Positions 26,137 through 35,610 of a stretch of 64,000 nucleotides of DNA are shown in pieces. This DNA is from JANQEU01 sp965601455 (GTDB taxonomy: Bacteria > Bacteroidota > Bacteroidia > Cytophagales > Cyclobacteriaceae). The notes below the pieces were generated by a model. It searched no databases and had not been told where the DNA came from. It saw nothing but the letters and a program-made list of their open reading frames with translations. The translations under genes and the position numbers were made by a program. How positions within the stretch are numbered: the stretch's first letter is position 1; each line of letters starts with the position of its first letter. The stretch is from the NCBI GenBank assembly GCA_965601455.1, contig OZ271831.1:1984001-2048000 (forward strand), in the 5' to 3' direction.

Positions 26137-26571
26137 TCACCGCAGGTCGGCTTCGATTTCAGCTGGATGACAGGATTGGCATTTCGCAGCTTCGAGAAAA
26201 TTACCAATAGGTTCCTGAATAGGCATTTGGGTCATTAGGCTGTGCTTGATCAATCTACCTAGTAATTCATTGCTGGTATTCATTTCCAGCCATAAAGAAT
26301 CTCGACTATCCGGGTACGTAATAAGGATTACAGGAATCTCCCCAGATTGGGATGAATCACCTTGTACCACTTTCCACTGATTGTCACCCGTTCTTTTTAA
26401 TGTTAAATCCTTATAAGGATACCAGGCTATATTCAATTGAATCGGTGTATGGAATCCGGAAACCTCTTTCGGTCGAACCTGACGTACCTTCTCCGGAGTT
26501 ACATCCATTTGTGTTTTGCAGGCTGAAATAAGGAAAAGAACGATAGAGAGAGTTAATAATTTATCATTCAT
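26137..26571 (-). CDS. Lipoprotein with a C-terminal CxxCH heme motif
   Basis: A 144-residue lipoprotein: leader with lipobox LISAC (Cys18), a beta-rich middle part without recognised family, and a heme c motif CQSCH at residues 131-135, ten residues from the end. A single CxxCH at the C-terminus could be a heme site or a chance match, but its location next to two other CxxCH proteins on the opposite strand supports heme. Convergent with them (26 bp). Confidence 0.65.
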   Translation of the reverse strand: MNDKLLTLSIVLFLISACKTQMDVTPEKVRQVRPKEVSGFHTPIQLNIAWYPYKDLTLKRTGDNQWKVVQGDSSQSGEIPVILITYPDSRDSLWLEMNTSNELLGRLIKHSLMTQMPIQEPIGNFLEAAKCQSCHPAEIEADLR

Positions 26572-26824
26572 ATTGACCGGAAGATCCTGAAAATAACTCA
26601 GTACAAAGCTTACTTGAGTCAGTTCATAGACTGTTTCAGGTCATTTAAACCACATAAGGGAGAAAGACAAGTCAAAGCCTCATTCGTACGTTTTAGTTAT
26701 CAATAGGCAACGGACATATGAATATGCTGGTGAGTCCGTGGCTTACTTTATCAACCGTTTATGTATTTTCTGACCCTTGTAGAATCGTAATTCCGTTTAT
26801 GGGTGCAGGTCATAACTCAACAGT

Positions 26825-29266
26825 ATGTTTTTCAATTATCTAAAGATTGCGTTTCGCAATATCCTAAAGCAAAGAGCATTTAGCTTTATTACGATACTAG
26901 GTCTTGCCACGGGACTTACCTGTACCACTCTAATATTAACCTTCGTTGTAGATGAATTTGGTTACGATCATTTTCATTCTAAAAAAGAACGGATATACAG
27001 ACTACGGTACTTTATTGGGGACTTTGACATTGGCCGGGTTCCTCCGGTCTTTAAGGAGCATATGAATGAGTTCTTTCCTGAGGTTGAAGCATCATCCCGT
27101 CTTTGGTCAAGAAGCGTGAGTGTTCGTGTCCCGGATGACTCAGAGTCCGACAGACGATTTGAAGAAACAAATGTCAATTTCGCAGATCCGGAGATTTTTA
27201 AGATTTTCGATTTTGAGTTGGTTTCTGGATCTCTGGATGGAGCATTGGAAACACCAAACACGGTCATTCTTAACGACGAGATCGCGAGGAAATACTTCTC
27301 TTCCGAATCTCCAGTAGGAAAAACGGTTATCATGGAAGGTAATCAGTCTTTCCAGGTCATCGCAGTAGTCAAAGACTTTCCATCCAACTCCCATACCCAT
27401 TTTGATATGTTGTTGCCATATGAAAATATGTATGATCTCGAACCTCCGGCATTGGCAGAAGGAATACGCAACAACTTCAAGCTCAATTATATGGTTTCTC
27501 ATTCCCCGACATACGTTTTGTTGGAGGAAGGTTCAGACCCTGAAGAAGTAAACAATCGGTTTGTGTCTTTTGTGGAGGAGAAGATTCCGGAGAATCAACA
27601 AAAAGGACAGTCTTTTGTAATTCAGCCCCTGCTAGACATTCATTTAAACAATGATGTGATGGCTCAATCTGAAGCGCCTGGAAGCAGAAATTTCATTTAC
27701 ATCTTCATTGCGGTTGGAGTACTTACTCTTCTGATTGCCTGTATCAACTTCATCAACTTGAGCACGGCAAAATCACTACAGCGAGCGAAAGAAATTGGCA
27801 TGCGAAAGGTAATGGGAGCCTGGAAGAGGGATCTGGTCTTGCAGTTTATGGGTGAGTCATTTCTTACCACAGCATTTGCCGGAGTTTTAGCCTATGCCGG
27901 GACTACTTTCCTACTACCCGAATTGAACAATTTAACAAATAAGGAACTCACCGTCCAAGCCTTGTATCAATTGGAAATTACATTAGGATTTCTGGTAATT
28001 CTACTGATTACAGGGTTTTTAGCGGGGCTCTATCCGTCATTTTTTGTTACACGATTTCGACTTCTAGACAGTCTAAAGAATAGCACTGGGAGTACAGGAA
28101 ACTCCCTAAATCTTCGAAAGGGATTGATGGTTATTCAGTTCATGATCTCCATAATTTTGATTGCCAGCACCCTAATAGTATTCGATCAACTAAATCTAAT
28201 GCGGAATAAGCCACTCGGATTTCAGAAGGAGTTGATGGTGACTGCTCCAATTCAGAGTGCAAATTTCAACACTGTCTTCGGAGGTGTGGACGGAGAAAAA
28301 CGACAGAAGATGAATGCCTTTGAAGACGCTCTTGAGTCTGTGCCCGGGGTTCGAGGAAGCACGGTTTCCGGAGGCACTCCAGGATTTGGAATGGTAAATC
28401 GAAATATCATTCCAGAGGGATTCACTGCCGAAGACAATATGCTCTCACCAGTTATGGCTGTCGATTATGATTTTATAGATGTATATGAAATCGAATTGTT
28501 GGATGGTCGGACCTTCGATGAGTCTTTTGGTTCAGATGCCGAGAACGCTTTCATTATAAATGAAGAAGCTATTCGTTCATGGAATTTTGGTAATGTGGAG
28601 TCGGCCTTAGGAAAGACTATAAATCTTGAAGGTAAAGAGGGGAAAGTTGTTGGTGTGGTCAAGGACTTCAATTTTCTGAGCCTAAGCGAGGAAATGCGAC
28701 CATTAATTATGGAGATTTCCGTACCGCAATTCAGTACATTCTCAATCAAAATCGAAAATCAGAATATTCCGGAAACCCTTGATAGGATAGAAGCTATTTG
28801 GAATGATTTCTTTCCCAATGAAACATTTGATGCCGCTTTTTTGGACGAGGCACTTGATGAGAGCTACCAGGGGCAAGAACAATTCGGGCAACTTATTGGC
28901 TATTTTTCCTTTCTTGCCATTCTTATAAGTTGTCTTGGCTCATACGGACTGATTATGTTCATCGCCGCAGAGAAACGCAAAGAGGTAGGCGTGCGAAAAG
29001 TTCTTGGAGCATCAGTAGCGCAAGTGGTGTTGTTGTTGTCCAAACGATTTGTTTGGTTAGTAGTTGTTGCAATTTTCTTGTCCACGCCCGTTATCTACTA
29101 CACAGGAAACTGGTGGTTAGAAGACTTCAGCTACCGGGTGAATGTATCACCATTGAGTATATCAATAGCCAGTGCTGTAACAATTTTCCTGGTTTTTACG
29201 ACCGTAAGTGTTCATGCCCTTATGGCCGCTGTTGTCAATCCGGTTAAGGCATTACGGAGCGAATAG
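26825..29266 (+). CDS. FtsX/MacB-like ABC transporter permease
   Basis: An 813-residue permease with two FtsX/MacB modules: helix at about 20-42, periplasmic domain, helices around 290-405, second MacB-PCD domain, and last helices about 690-810 containing KRKEVGVRKVLGAS. It lacks the prefix domain found in the two PadR-linked permeases of this window, and no PadR gene is nearby. A 253-bp upstream gap with no other gene should hold its promoter. Its 3' end overlaps the convergent amidohydrolase gene by 23 bp. Confidence 0.87.
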   Translation: MFFNYLKIAFRNILKQRAFSFITILGLATGLTCTTLILTFVVDEFGYDHFHSKKERIYRLRYFIGDFDIGRVPPVFKEHMNEFFPEVEASSRLWSRSVSVRVPDDSESDRRFEETNVNFADPEIFKIFDFELVSGSLDGALETPNTVILNDEIARKYFSSESPVGKTVIMEGNQSFQVIAVVKDFPSNSHTHFDMLLPYENMYDLEPPALAEGIRNNFKLNYMVSHSPTYVLLEEGSDPEEVNNRFVSFVEEKIPENQQKGQSFVIQPLLDIHLNNDVMAQSEAPGSRNFIYIFIAVGVLTLLIACINFINLSTAKSLQRAKEIGMRKVMGAWKRDLVLQFMGESFLTTAFAGVLAYAGTTFLLPELNNLTNKELTVQALYQLEITLGFLVILLITGFLAGLYPSFFVTRFRLLDSLKNSTGSTGNSLNLRKGLMVIQFMISIILIASTLIVFDQLNLMRNKPLGFQKELMVTAPIQSANFNTVFGGVDGEKRQKMNAFEDALESVPGVRGSTVSGGTPGFGMVNRNIIPEGFTAEDNMLSPVMAVDYDFIDVYEIELLDGRTFDESFGSDAENAFIINEEAIRSWNFGNVESALGKTINLEGKEGKVVGVVKDFNFLSLSEEMRPLIMEISVPQFSTFSIKIENQNIPETLDRIEAIWNDFFPNETFDAAFLDEALDESYQGQEQFGQLIGYFSFLAILISCLGSYGLIMFIAAEKRKEVGVRKVLGASVAQVVLLLSKRFVWLVVVAIFLSTPVIYYTGNWWLEDFSYRVNVSPLSISIASAVTIFLVFTTVSVHALMAAVVNPVKALRSE

Positions 29267-30779
29267 TCTTCGGGAGTAGTAAACGTCCGGAGTTTTCCTT
29301 TTGCTTGATGCCGTTTTCAATGGTGATTTGTCCGTTGACGACAACATAATCAAAACCTGATGCCAATTGATAAGGCTCTGAGTAGGTGGCATTTGTTTTA
29401 ACCTGATCCGGTTTGAATAATAGTAAATCGGCTTTATTTCCGACTTTTATTGTACCGCGTTTTTCCAGTTTTAGAATAGAGGCGGTCAAACCAGACATTT
29501 TATACACTGCAGATTCAAGGGAGAGTAAGGAGTCTTGGACAACAAATTCTTCGATCATTCGCGAGAAACTCCCGTAACCTCGTGGGTGGTTCATGGTTGG
29601 GCTTCCATCAGAACTAATGGCAGTATTTGGATGAGAGAGTAGTTTTTTCTGCAAAGAATCGTTCATGATGAAATAAGCACCCGAAGCTCCATTTGGTCCA
29701 ATGTCAATAAGAATTTGTTCGTAGGGCTTATTCAGCTCTTCTTCCAATTCTGCTAAGGTTTTTCCTTTATAAGGTTCCGTACCCAGTAGCGTTGCCGAGG
29801 GACCATTTCGTTGCAAAACCTTGTTTTTCAAGAAGATCTCCAATCTTGATTTTCTACTTTTCAGCGCCTGTTCAAAATCCCCTGAAGTCTTCGCCCAGGA
29901 GGGGAATACAATTCCAATACCTGTATAGCTCGCAAAATAAGGATATACGTCAGCTGTAACATTAAATTTCGCTTTGTTGGTATTGAATACCCAGGAAAGA
30001 ATTTCGTCTGCTCGATCGGTTCCTTTACCATAAACAGACTTCATATGAGCTACATGTACATCACAATATTGACCTAGCTCGATAAGCTCATCAATTGAAC
30101 TTTCCAGTTTATCATCATCTTCGTTTCTAACATGACTCATGATGAGTTTATCCTGCTTACCAACAATTTGTGCCAATGCCGTAAGTTCCAGGCTATCTGA
30201 AAACATTCCGGGAACATATTCGAGACCCATGGACAGACCATATGCGTACGTTAGTTCCTGCTCAAGAAGAGATTTAAGTGAATCTCTTTGGGTATCGGTT
30301 AAAGGCTGTCCATCGCTTTCCCTTATCGACGAACGAAGTGAACCGTGTCCGGTGAAATAGATAATGTTGGTTCCTGTCGCAGGTAATTCAGTATACCATT
30401 TCTCAAGCCCTACTGGCGAAGACCCATCTTGTCCCAGAACAATGGTGGTGACTCCCATAGAAAGGAAATTATCGAAACCAGGTGTTCTTACAGGGTTTCC
30501 ATGTGCATGTGCATCAATAAAACCTGGCGTAAGAATGTAACCGGACCCATCGATCGATTTCCTAATGACCAGCTTGTCCTTTTTGGCATATCCCAGATGA
30601 ACGATCTGATCTGATACTATGTAAACATCCATTACCGTCCCCGTTTTTCCGGTTCCATCAATGACCATTGCATCATGGATGTAAAGATCAATTGTAGGGT
30701 GATCTGATGAAATATCCGGGATTGATTGGCAGCCAACCAGTATTAGAGTAAGGAAGAATAGTTTCTTAAAAGTTGTCAT
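29244..30779 (-). CDS. D-aminoacylase-like amidohydrolase lipoprotein
   Basis: A 511-residue lipoprotein (lipobox LVGC, Cys17) of the N-acyl-D-amino-acid deacylase branch of the amidohydrolases. GFIDAHAHGNP gives the HxH pair His91/His93; AYGLSMGLEYVPG, MSHVRNED, VAHMKS and ISSDGSPTMNHPRG follow in the family order. The bridging-cysteine position of D-aminoacylase (in GNCG) reads GQDG here, with Asp118, so metal binding may differ. It would hydrolyse N-acylated amino acids or small amides in the periplasm; the substrate is unknown. Confidence 0.82.
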   Translation of the reverse strand: MTTFKKLFFLTLILVGCQSIPDISSDHPTIDLYIHDAMVIDGTGKTGTVMDVYIVSDQIVHLGYAKKDKLVIRKSIDGSGYILTPGFIDAHAHGNPVRTPGFDNFLSMGVTTIVLGQDGSSPVGLEKWYTELPATGTNIIYFTGHGSLRSSIRESDGQPLTDTQRDSLKSLLEQELTYAYGLSMGLEYVPGMFSDSLELTALAQIVGKQDKLIMSHVRNEDDDKLESSIDELIELGQYCDVHVAHMKSVYGKGTDRADEILSWVFNTNKAKFNVTADVYPYFASYTGIGIVFPSWAKTSGDFEQALKSRKSRLEIFLKNKVLQRNGPSATLLGTEPYKGKTLAELEEELNKPYEQILIDIGPNGASGAYFIMNDSLQKKLLSHPNTAISSDGSPTMNHPRGYGSFSRMIEEFVVQDSLLSLESAVYKMSGLTASILKLEKRGTIKVGNKADLLLFKPDQVKTNATYSEPYQLASGFDYVVVNGQITIENGIKQKENSGRLLLPKTIRSVMP

Positions 30780-30907
30780 AAAGGGTTGCTTCGAAAATTA
30801 AAATTAACCAACTCAAGAATGAGAAGTTATCAAATGACTTTTTTACTCATGGGTACACTGGTGAAGAAACGTTTCACAAAAACGCTGTCTAGGTTTATTA
30901 TTACCTT

Positions 30908-31330
30908 ATGAAATTTTCAGCCTTTGGTTTTTTTATCACTTTTCTGACTCTGTCCTTGTATTCACAGGAATATGATCTGTCCTCTAGCATGAAGCGAGGC
31001 CGGTCGTTGTATATAATTAACTGCCAATCCTGTCACATGGCTGCGGGACAAGGGGTTCGGATGGTTTTTCCCCCGTTGGTGAAATCTGATAATATTGCTA
31101 ATAAGACACGGATGATACAGGTCACAAGGCTTGGAATGAAGGGTTTACTTGAAGTGAATGGAGTAAAATACAAAGGAGAAATGAACGCCATTCCACTTTC
31201 GGATCGGGAAATTGCAGATGTACTGAATTACGTAAGGAATTCCTGGGGAAACAAGTACCCAGTTATTCGGCCAGAAGAAGTTCAGCCCGCATTAAAGGCT
31301 CCAAAAGGAGACTATCAAACCTTAAAATGA
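30908..31330 (+). CDS. Monoheme class I cytochrome c
   Basis: A 140-residue exported cytochrome: signal peptide 1-19, heme motif CQSCH (Cys39, Cys42, His43), and the probable axial Met92 in KGEMNAIPLSDREIADVLNYVR, the usual C-terminal helix. It resembles the small cytochromes of alcohol or sugar dehydrogenase chains, but no such enzyme is beside it. Its end overlaps the end of the convergent MFS gene by 9 bp. Confidence 0.88.
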   Translation: MKFSAFGFFITFLTLSLYSQEYDLSSSMKRGRSLYIINCQSCHMAAGQGVRMVFPPLVKSDNIANKTRMIQVTRLGMKGLLEVNGVKYKGEMNAIPLSDREIADVLNYVRNSWGNKYPVIRPEEVQPALKAPKGDYQTLK

Positions 31331-32527
31331 AGGTTTCCTCATTCTAACCATTATTACCAGAGATGATAAAACGGTGATTCCACCTACAGCAGAAATCGCT
31401 GCATATGTATTGATGAGGTCAGCGATTATACCAGTTATTAAGGCGCCAAGGGCATACCCAAGATCTCTCCACAATCGGAATACACCTATACTTTTAGCCC
31501 GTTGATCCGGATGAGTGTAATCTGCTATTGACGCCAGAAAAGTCGGATAAACAGTGGCGGTACCTAGTCCGAGCAAAACACTTAGGATGATCATTCCTAA
31601 AAATGAATCGGAATATAGAAAACCGAAGATCACTAATCCCTGAACCAGCATTCCCCAAAACAACATTTGCTTCTTGGGCAAATGATCTGATAGTTTCCCG
31701 GTAATCAGTTGACACAAGCCCCATACAAATGGATAAATCGAGACTATAATGCCCACTTCTTTGAGTGAGTAACCTTTTGCCGAAAGTAAGATTGGGAACA
31801 ATCCCCATATCATTCCATCATTAAGGTTATTGACAAGTCCCGCTTGAGTGATGGAACTTAATTCCGGGTGAGACCAGCTCGTTGAATGGAACACATTCTC
31901 CAATTTGGGAATAGGATTCAGTGTGGACTCTTTCCGGACATGGTGTATGGTATCATTCACAAGAAAGTAACTAAGCGTTAGCCCACCAAAAACGAGTAGA
32001 ATTCCCATGTAAAATGGATAGGGTCTAAGCCCATATTCGACTGCTAACCAACCAGAAAGCCAGGCCACTAGTCCTACCGCGAGGTAACCGGCTGATTCAT
32101 TAATTCCCATAGCTAAGCCACGGTTTTTTTCGCCCACTAGATCGATTTTCATAACGACCGTGCTGGACCACGTAAAGCCCTGGTTTATTCCAAGGAATAT
32201 ATTGGCTGCAATGATACCATACCAGTGAGAGGAGAATATAAGAAGCAAGGGAACTGGAATAGCAAAAAGCCAACCGATGACCAGTAGATTTTTTCGGCCA
32301 ACGTGGTTAGCAAGTAACCCTGTATAATAATTTGAGAAAGCCTTGGCAATACCAAAGACGACAATGAATGAAAGGATCGCTGTTTTTGCGGCTACTCCAA
32401 AGTCTATTTCCGCAATCTCAGGTAATATAGTCCGCTCCAACCCGACCATGCCACCAACAAAGGAATTTATAATTACGAGTAGGCTAAACTGCTTCCAGTT
32501 TTCCTTTAATCCATGTTCAACTAACAT
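31322..32527 (-). CDS. MFS transporter, last gene of the GGT-like/PLP-enzyme unit
   Basis: A 401-residue twelve-helix major facilitator. The cytoplasmic loop motif A is present twice in weak form (NHVGRKN and GKLSDHLPKKQ). It lies 9 bp after the PLP-enzyme gene and is probably cotranscribed with it and with the GGT-family lipoprotein. The likely role is uptake or export of the compound handled by those enzymes; direction and substrate are not visible. Confidence 0.87.
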   Translation of the reverse strand: MLVEHGLKENWKQFSLLVIINSFVGGMVGLERTILPEIAEIDFGVAAKTAILSFIVVFGIAKAFSNYYTGLLANHVGRKNLLVIGWLFAIPVPLLLIFSSHWYGIIAANIFLGINQGFTWSSTVVMKIDLVGEKNRGLAMGINESAGYLAVGLVAWLSGWLAVEYGLRPYPFYMGILLVFGGLTLSYFLVNDTIHHVRKESTLNPIPKLENVFHSTSWSHPELSSITQAGLVNNLNDGMIWGLFPILLSAKGYSLKEVGIIVSIYPFVWGLCQLITGKLSDHLPKKQMLFWGMLVQGLVIFGFLYSDSFLGMIILSVLLGLGTATVYPTFLASIADYTHPDQRAKSIGVFRLWRDLGYALGALITGIIADLINTYAAISAVGGITVLSSLVIMVRMRKPSF

Positions 32528-32536
32528 ACCACGCGT

Positions 32537-33868
32537 CTAACCCATGGTTTCTCGCCTTCTTAAAACAAACGATGAAAGCTTTTCCATAGCTACCTCTAAT
32601 TCCGAATGAGAGACGTATGTGGTTACCATTCTGTAACAACCTTTTTTCCCATGGCCAAACCCTTCGGTAGGAGTCAGGAGAATCCCGGTTTGATTGTAAA
32701 CTGCCATCCACAACTCCCTTTCACCATCCAATGTTTTTTCTTGAAGAAGTTCTTCGAAATCAATCCATACAAACAGGCTTCCGTAGGCAGGGGAGTGTTT
32801 GATCGCTATTTTTTTTAGGGAGTTGGTGACAATCCGGTATGATTTCGAAACCGCATTCTGATTCTGCCGGATGTAGTCAGACATAAAGTCGTCATCAGAT
32901 AAGACTTCCTGCATGATCCATTGTGTATAATTGGATATAGCATGGGTCATGTTGATGTTGGTATACGCATGTAACAACCCTTCGTTATACGTATGGATCA
33001 GGCCTATTCTGAATCCTGAAATACCCAGGTCTTTGGAGAAAGAATACCATAGGTGCAGATACGGACTACGTCTTTCCATCATAATAGATGCGAACGACAG
33101 GTATTCGACAGTCTTTCCATAGTCAGAAGCTACATCCGGGTGATTGGTATCAATCAAAGACAATCCATAAATCTCATTGATGACCAGGTGGATTTCATTT
33201 TCGATACACCAGTCTGAGAAACTGTTGAGCTGCTCACGGCTGTAAATGGCTCCTGTAGGATTATCTGGAGTTGTTAGAATGAGCATCCGACAGGTTTCAC
33301 CTACTGATCGAATTTCTCCCAATGATCGATTCAGGTCTTCGATGGATAGAGGGTGGCCATTTTTTAACTCATCCATTTCCCGATGAGTTTGAATATCATA
33401 ACGCCTAAGGCCGGCCTTTACGCTTATATCGGAAGTGTATACGGGGTAAGCAGGAGCTGGGATCATGACCACATCCCCTGGGTTTCCAAGGATGAATGAA
33501 GTTTGATCCACGACGGAGGTCAAACCAGAAGAGAATGCAAGGGTTTCCATCTCAACAGGAACCTTAAATAGATGCTTACTGAGATAATGGGCCACCGATT
33601 CCCTGAAAGATTCGACACCAGCTGGGTTTCCATAGCTGGAAACCCATTCAGGTATTTTCGTTTGATCAATCGAAGCAATTTTATCCTTAAGCAATGGCCA
33701 GCATAGAGAGTTTTCGGCAACATTCATAGGGAATGTTCCATCGGGATTTTTGGTATTATCGAATCGATTTTGAACCGCTTCGAAATACACGTCCATATCC
33801 ACTCTCATTGGACTTTCCGCTGATTGGGCACCTCTTCTAGAGAGAGATTTTTCCTCCGTATGACTCAT
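32537..33868 (-). CDS. Fold-type I PLP enzyme, ACC-synthase/aminotransferase-like
   Basis: A 443-residue class I/II aminotransferase-fold protein. SFSKDLG holds the PLP lysine (Lys279), DNPTG (202-206) holds the phenolic-oxygen Asn203, GFRIG holds Arg287, and the overall layout (GNPAGVESFRESVAHYL near 80-96) resembles ACC-synthase-like enzymes. The Asp that contacts the PLP pyridine nitrogen (in the DEIY motif) is Asn231 here (INEIY), a change that would weaken electron-sink chemistry. It lies 5 bp after the GGT-like gene and 9 bp before the MFS gene. It may be a specialised transaminase or lyase. Confidence 0.85.
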   Translation of the reverse strand: MSHTEEKSLSRRGAQSAESPMRVDMDVYFEAVQNRFDNTKNPDGTFPMNVAENSLCWPLLKDKIASIDQTKIPEWVSSYGNPAGVESFRESVAHYLSKHLFKVPVEMETLAFSSGLTSVVDQTSFILGNPGDVVMIPAPAYPVYTSDISVKAGLRRYDIQTHREMDELKNGHPLSIEDLNRSLGEIRSVGETCRMLILTTPDNPTGAIYSREQLNSFSDWCIENEIHLVINEIYGLSLIDTNHPDVASDYGKTVEYLSFASIMMERRSPYLHLWYSFSKDLGISGFRIGLIHTYNEGLLHAYTNINMTHAISNYTQWIMQEVLSDDDFMSDYIRQNQNAVSKSYRIVTNSLKKIAIKHSPAYGSLFVWIDFEELLQEKTLDGERELWMAVYNQTGILLTPTEGFGHGKKGCYRMVTTYVSHSELEVAMEKLSSFVLRRRETMG

Positions 33869-33873
33869 TGACC

Positions 33874-35523
33874 TTACTCTTTTGATGGACCTGACGCGCT
33901 TCCCATCCAGTCAGGATCTGCAGCTCCAGTTAAGCTACCCGACTCGTCGTATTCAATGGCATGCACGCGTCCAAACCTTCCGATATTAGGATTCTCCAGT
34001 ACGCCAAATCCGTAACCCTGCAAGGTCTCTACAACCGGAGTTTTCCATCCCCAACCTTCATGCATTTCCAGTTCCACGGAATCCCGGGTTGGATAAACAC
34101 GAGGAGAAGCTAGTGCGTCCTCAAGAGACAGTTGATGATCAATTTTTCTTGATATCACTGAGACGATTGCCGGGATGATTCTAGCTCCACCAGCGCAACC
34201 AAGAACCAAAAACGGATTGTTGTCTTTTAAAACTATAATCGGAGAAATATGTGAAGATGCCCGTTCTCCTGGTCCTAAATTACCAAGGTAAGGCCCCATG
34301 GTGTTAGCATAGACAAACCCAAGATCCGGAGCAGCAACCTTTGAACCGAAAATAGGACCCAAGGTCTGAGTAAGTGAGATAACCAGCCCTGATTTGTCAG
34401 CGGCACTCATATGCGTGGTGTATGAAAGATGATTATCCTGCCGATCTTCCGGTCGCTGAGCCATTTCTGGTTCAGGAGCATCTTTGATGTTTATTTTTTC
34501 AGCGAGAGTTGCAGCGTATTCCTTTGACGTTAACAACTCCAAAGCACCGTCTTCAAATTGCTTTCGTCTATCCTCATATGCCAGATCAATAGCCTGGAAA
34601 GTAGCACTTGCCCAATCTGCGCCTTTTAATTCGTCCATAGGTAGGTTTTCCAGGATGTGCAATATCTCCACGGTAATGGCGCCAAAGGAGGGTAACCACA
34701 TGGCCTTGAGGTCGTAACCACGATAACTTCCAGAAACAAGGGTAGCTGTTTTGGCTTCGTATTGGGCTAGAGCTTGCATATCAACATATCCTCCATTAGC
34801 TGCCATATCCGCTGCAATTTTTTCCGCAATCTCACCTTTATAGAACGCGTCTCTTCCACCTTCGGCAATCTTTGATAGGGTAGAGGCCAGAGTAGGATTT
34901 TTGTAAGTGTCACCGGCCTGATACGGTGTAGAATCATTCTTCATGTAGTATTCACGGGTACCGGGATACTTAGCCATAAGATCTTTGACCATGTTGTACA
35001 TCATGCCTTGCCCTTCTTTCACGACGTAACCATTTGTAGCGTAATCAATGGCCGGCTGCATGACGGTTTTTAGGTCCATGGTTCCATGTTCTTCCAACAA
35101 GCGAGTTAGCCCGGCTACTACACCCGGAATGCCGATCGTAGGGTAGCCGTCTGTGGCTTCGGGATCCGCATCAGGGTCATAGGATTCTGGGGCCTGCGTG
35201 GTAGCATCTATTCCTTGAATGGAGCCATCGGCCTTTCGAATCATGATTACCTGACGGCCTCCAATTCCGCTCATACTAGGTTCAACTACCGCTAGTGCAA
35301 AAGCCGTGGCGACCGCTGCATCGGCAGCATTACCTCCCATTTCCAACATCTTTGCTCCGGCTTGTGTGGCCAATGGGTGCGCGGAAGAAACCATCCCTTC
35401 ATCCGAAGTAGCGGTCTGATTAGCATAGGAATTATTATCAGATGGAGGTTGTGATGTGTTCTCCTGTGGAGGAGTTGCGCAACCGATTAATAGTAGAATG
35501 AGGATAATGGAAATAGATCTCAT
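33874..35523 (-). CDS. Gamma-glutamyltransferase-family Ntn-hydrolase lipoprotein with altered substrate pocket
   Basis: A 549-residue lipoprotein (lipobox LIGC, Cys15) with the complete GGT fold. The autoprocessing and catalytic Thr369 is present in YTTHMSAADKSG; the oxyanion SS (RASSHISP) and GG (GCAGGARI) are kept. In contrast, residues that hold the glutamyl group in E. coli GGT are replaced: Arg114 by Thr108 (IDATTQAP), Asn411 by Gly (TLGPIFG), and Gln430/Asp433 by Thr/Pro (ANTMGP). The enzyme is thus probably processed and active, but on something other than gamma-glutamyl compounds. First gene of a three-gene unit with a PLP enzyme and an MFS transporter. Confidence 0.85.
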   Translation of the reverse strand: MRSISIILILLLIGCATPPQENTSQPPSDNNSYANQTATSDEGMVSSAHPLATQAGAKMLEMGGNAADAAVATAFALAVVEPSMSGIGGRQVIMIRKADGSIQGIDATTQAPESYDPDADPEATDGYPTIGIPGVVAGLTRLLEEHGTMDLKTVMQPAIDYATNGYVVKEGQGMMYNMVKDLMAKYPGTREYYMKNDSTPYQAGDTYKNPTLASTLSKIAEGGRDAFYKGEIAEKIAADMAANGGYVDMQALAQYEAKTATLVSGSYRGYDLKAMWLPSFGAITVEILHILENLPMDELKGADWASATFQAIDLAYEDRRKQFEDGALELLTSKEYAATLAEKINIKDAPEPEMAQRPEDRQDNHLSYTTHMSAADKSGLVISLTQTLGPIFGSKVAAPDLGFVYANTMGPYLGNLGPGERASSHISPIIVLKDNNPFLVLGCAGGARIIPAIVSVISRKIDHQLSLEDALASPRVYPTRDSVELEMHEGWGWKTPVVETLQGYGFGVLENPNIGRFGRVHAIEYDESGSLTGAADPDWMGSASGPSKE

Positions 35524-35610
35524 AGGTAAGTAGTTTTCGGTTAAAGATAGTAGGATAATCAGAAATGTAGATGTGCGAATGTAGAGCTATTCAACGCCTC
35601 TTTGAAAGCT

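Noticed and set aside
26122..26150. CCTGC...GCAGG inverted repeat after the heme gene
   Set aside because: Only 5-bp arms, a long loop and no T-run, so not a terminator.
30865..30882. GAAACGTTTC palindrome before the cytochrome c gene
   Set aside because: Short palindrome with no repeat elsewhere and no link to a known operator; too weak to call.
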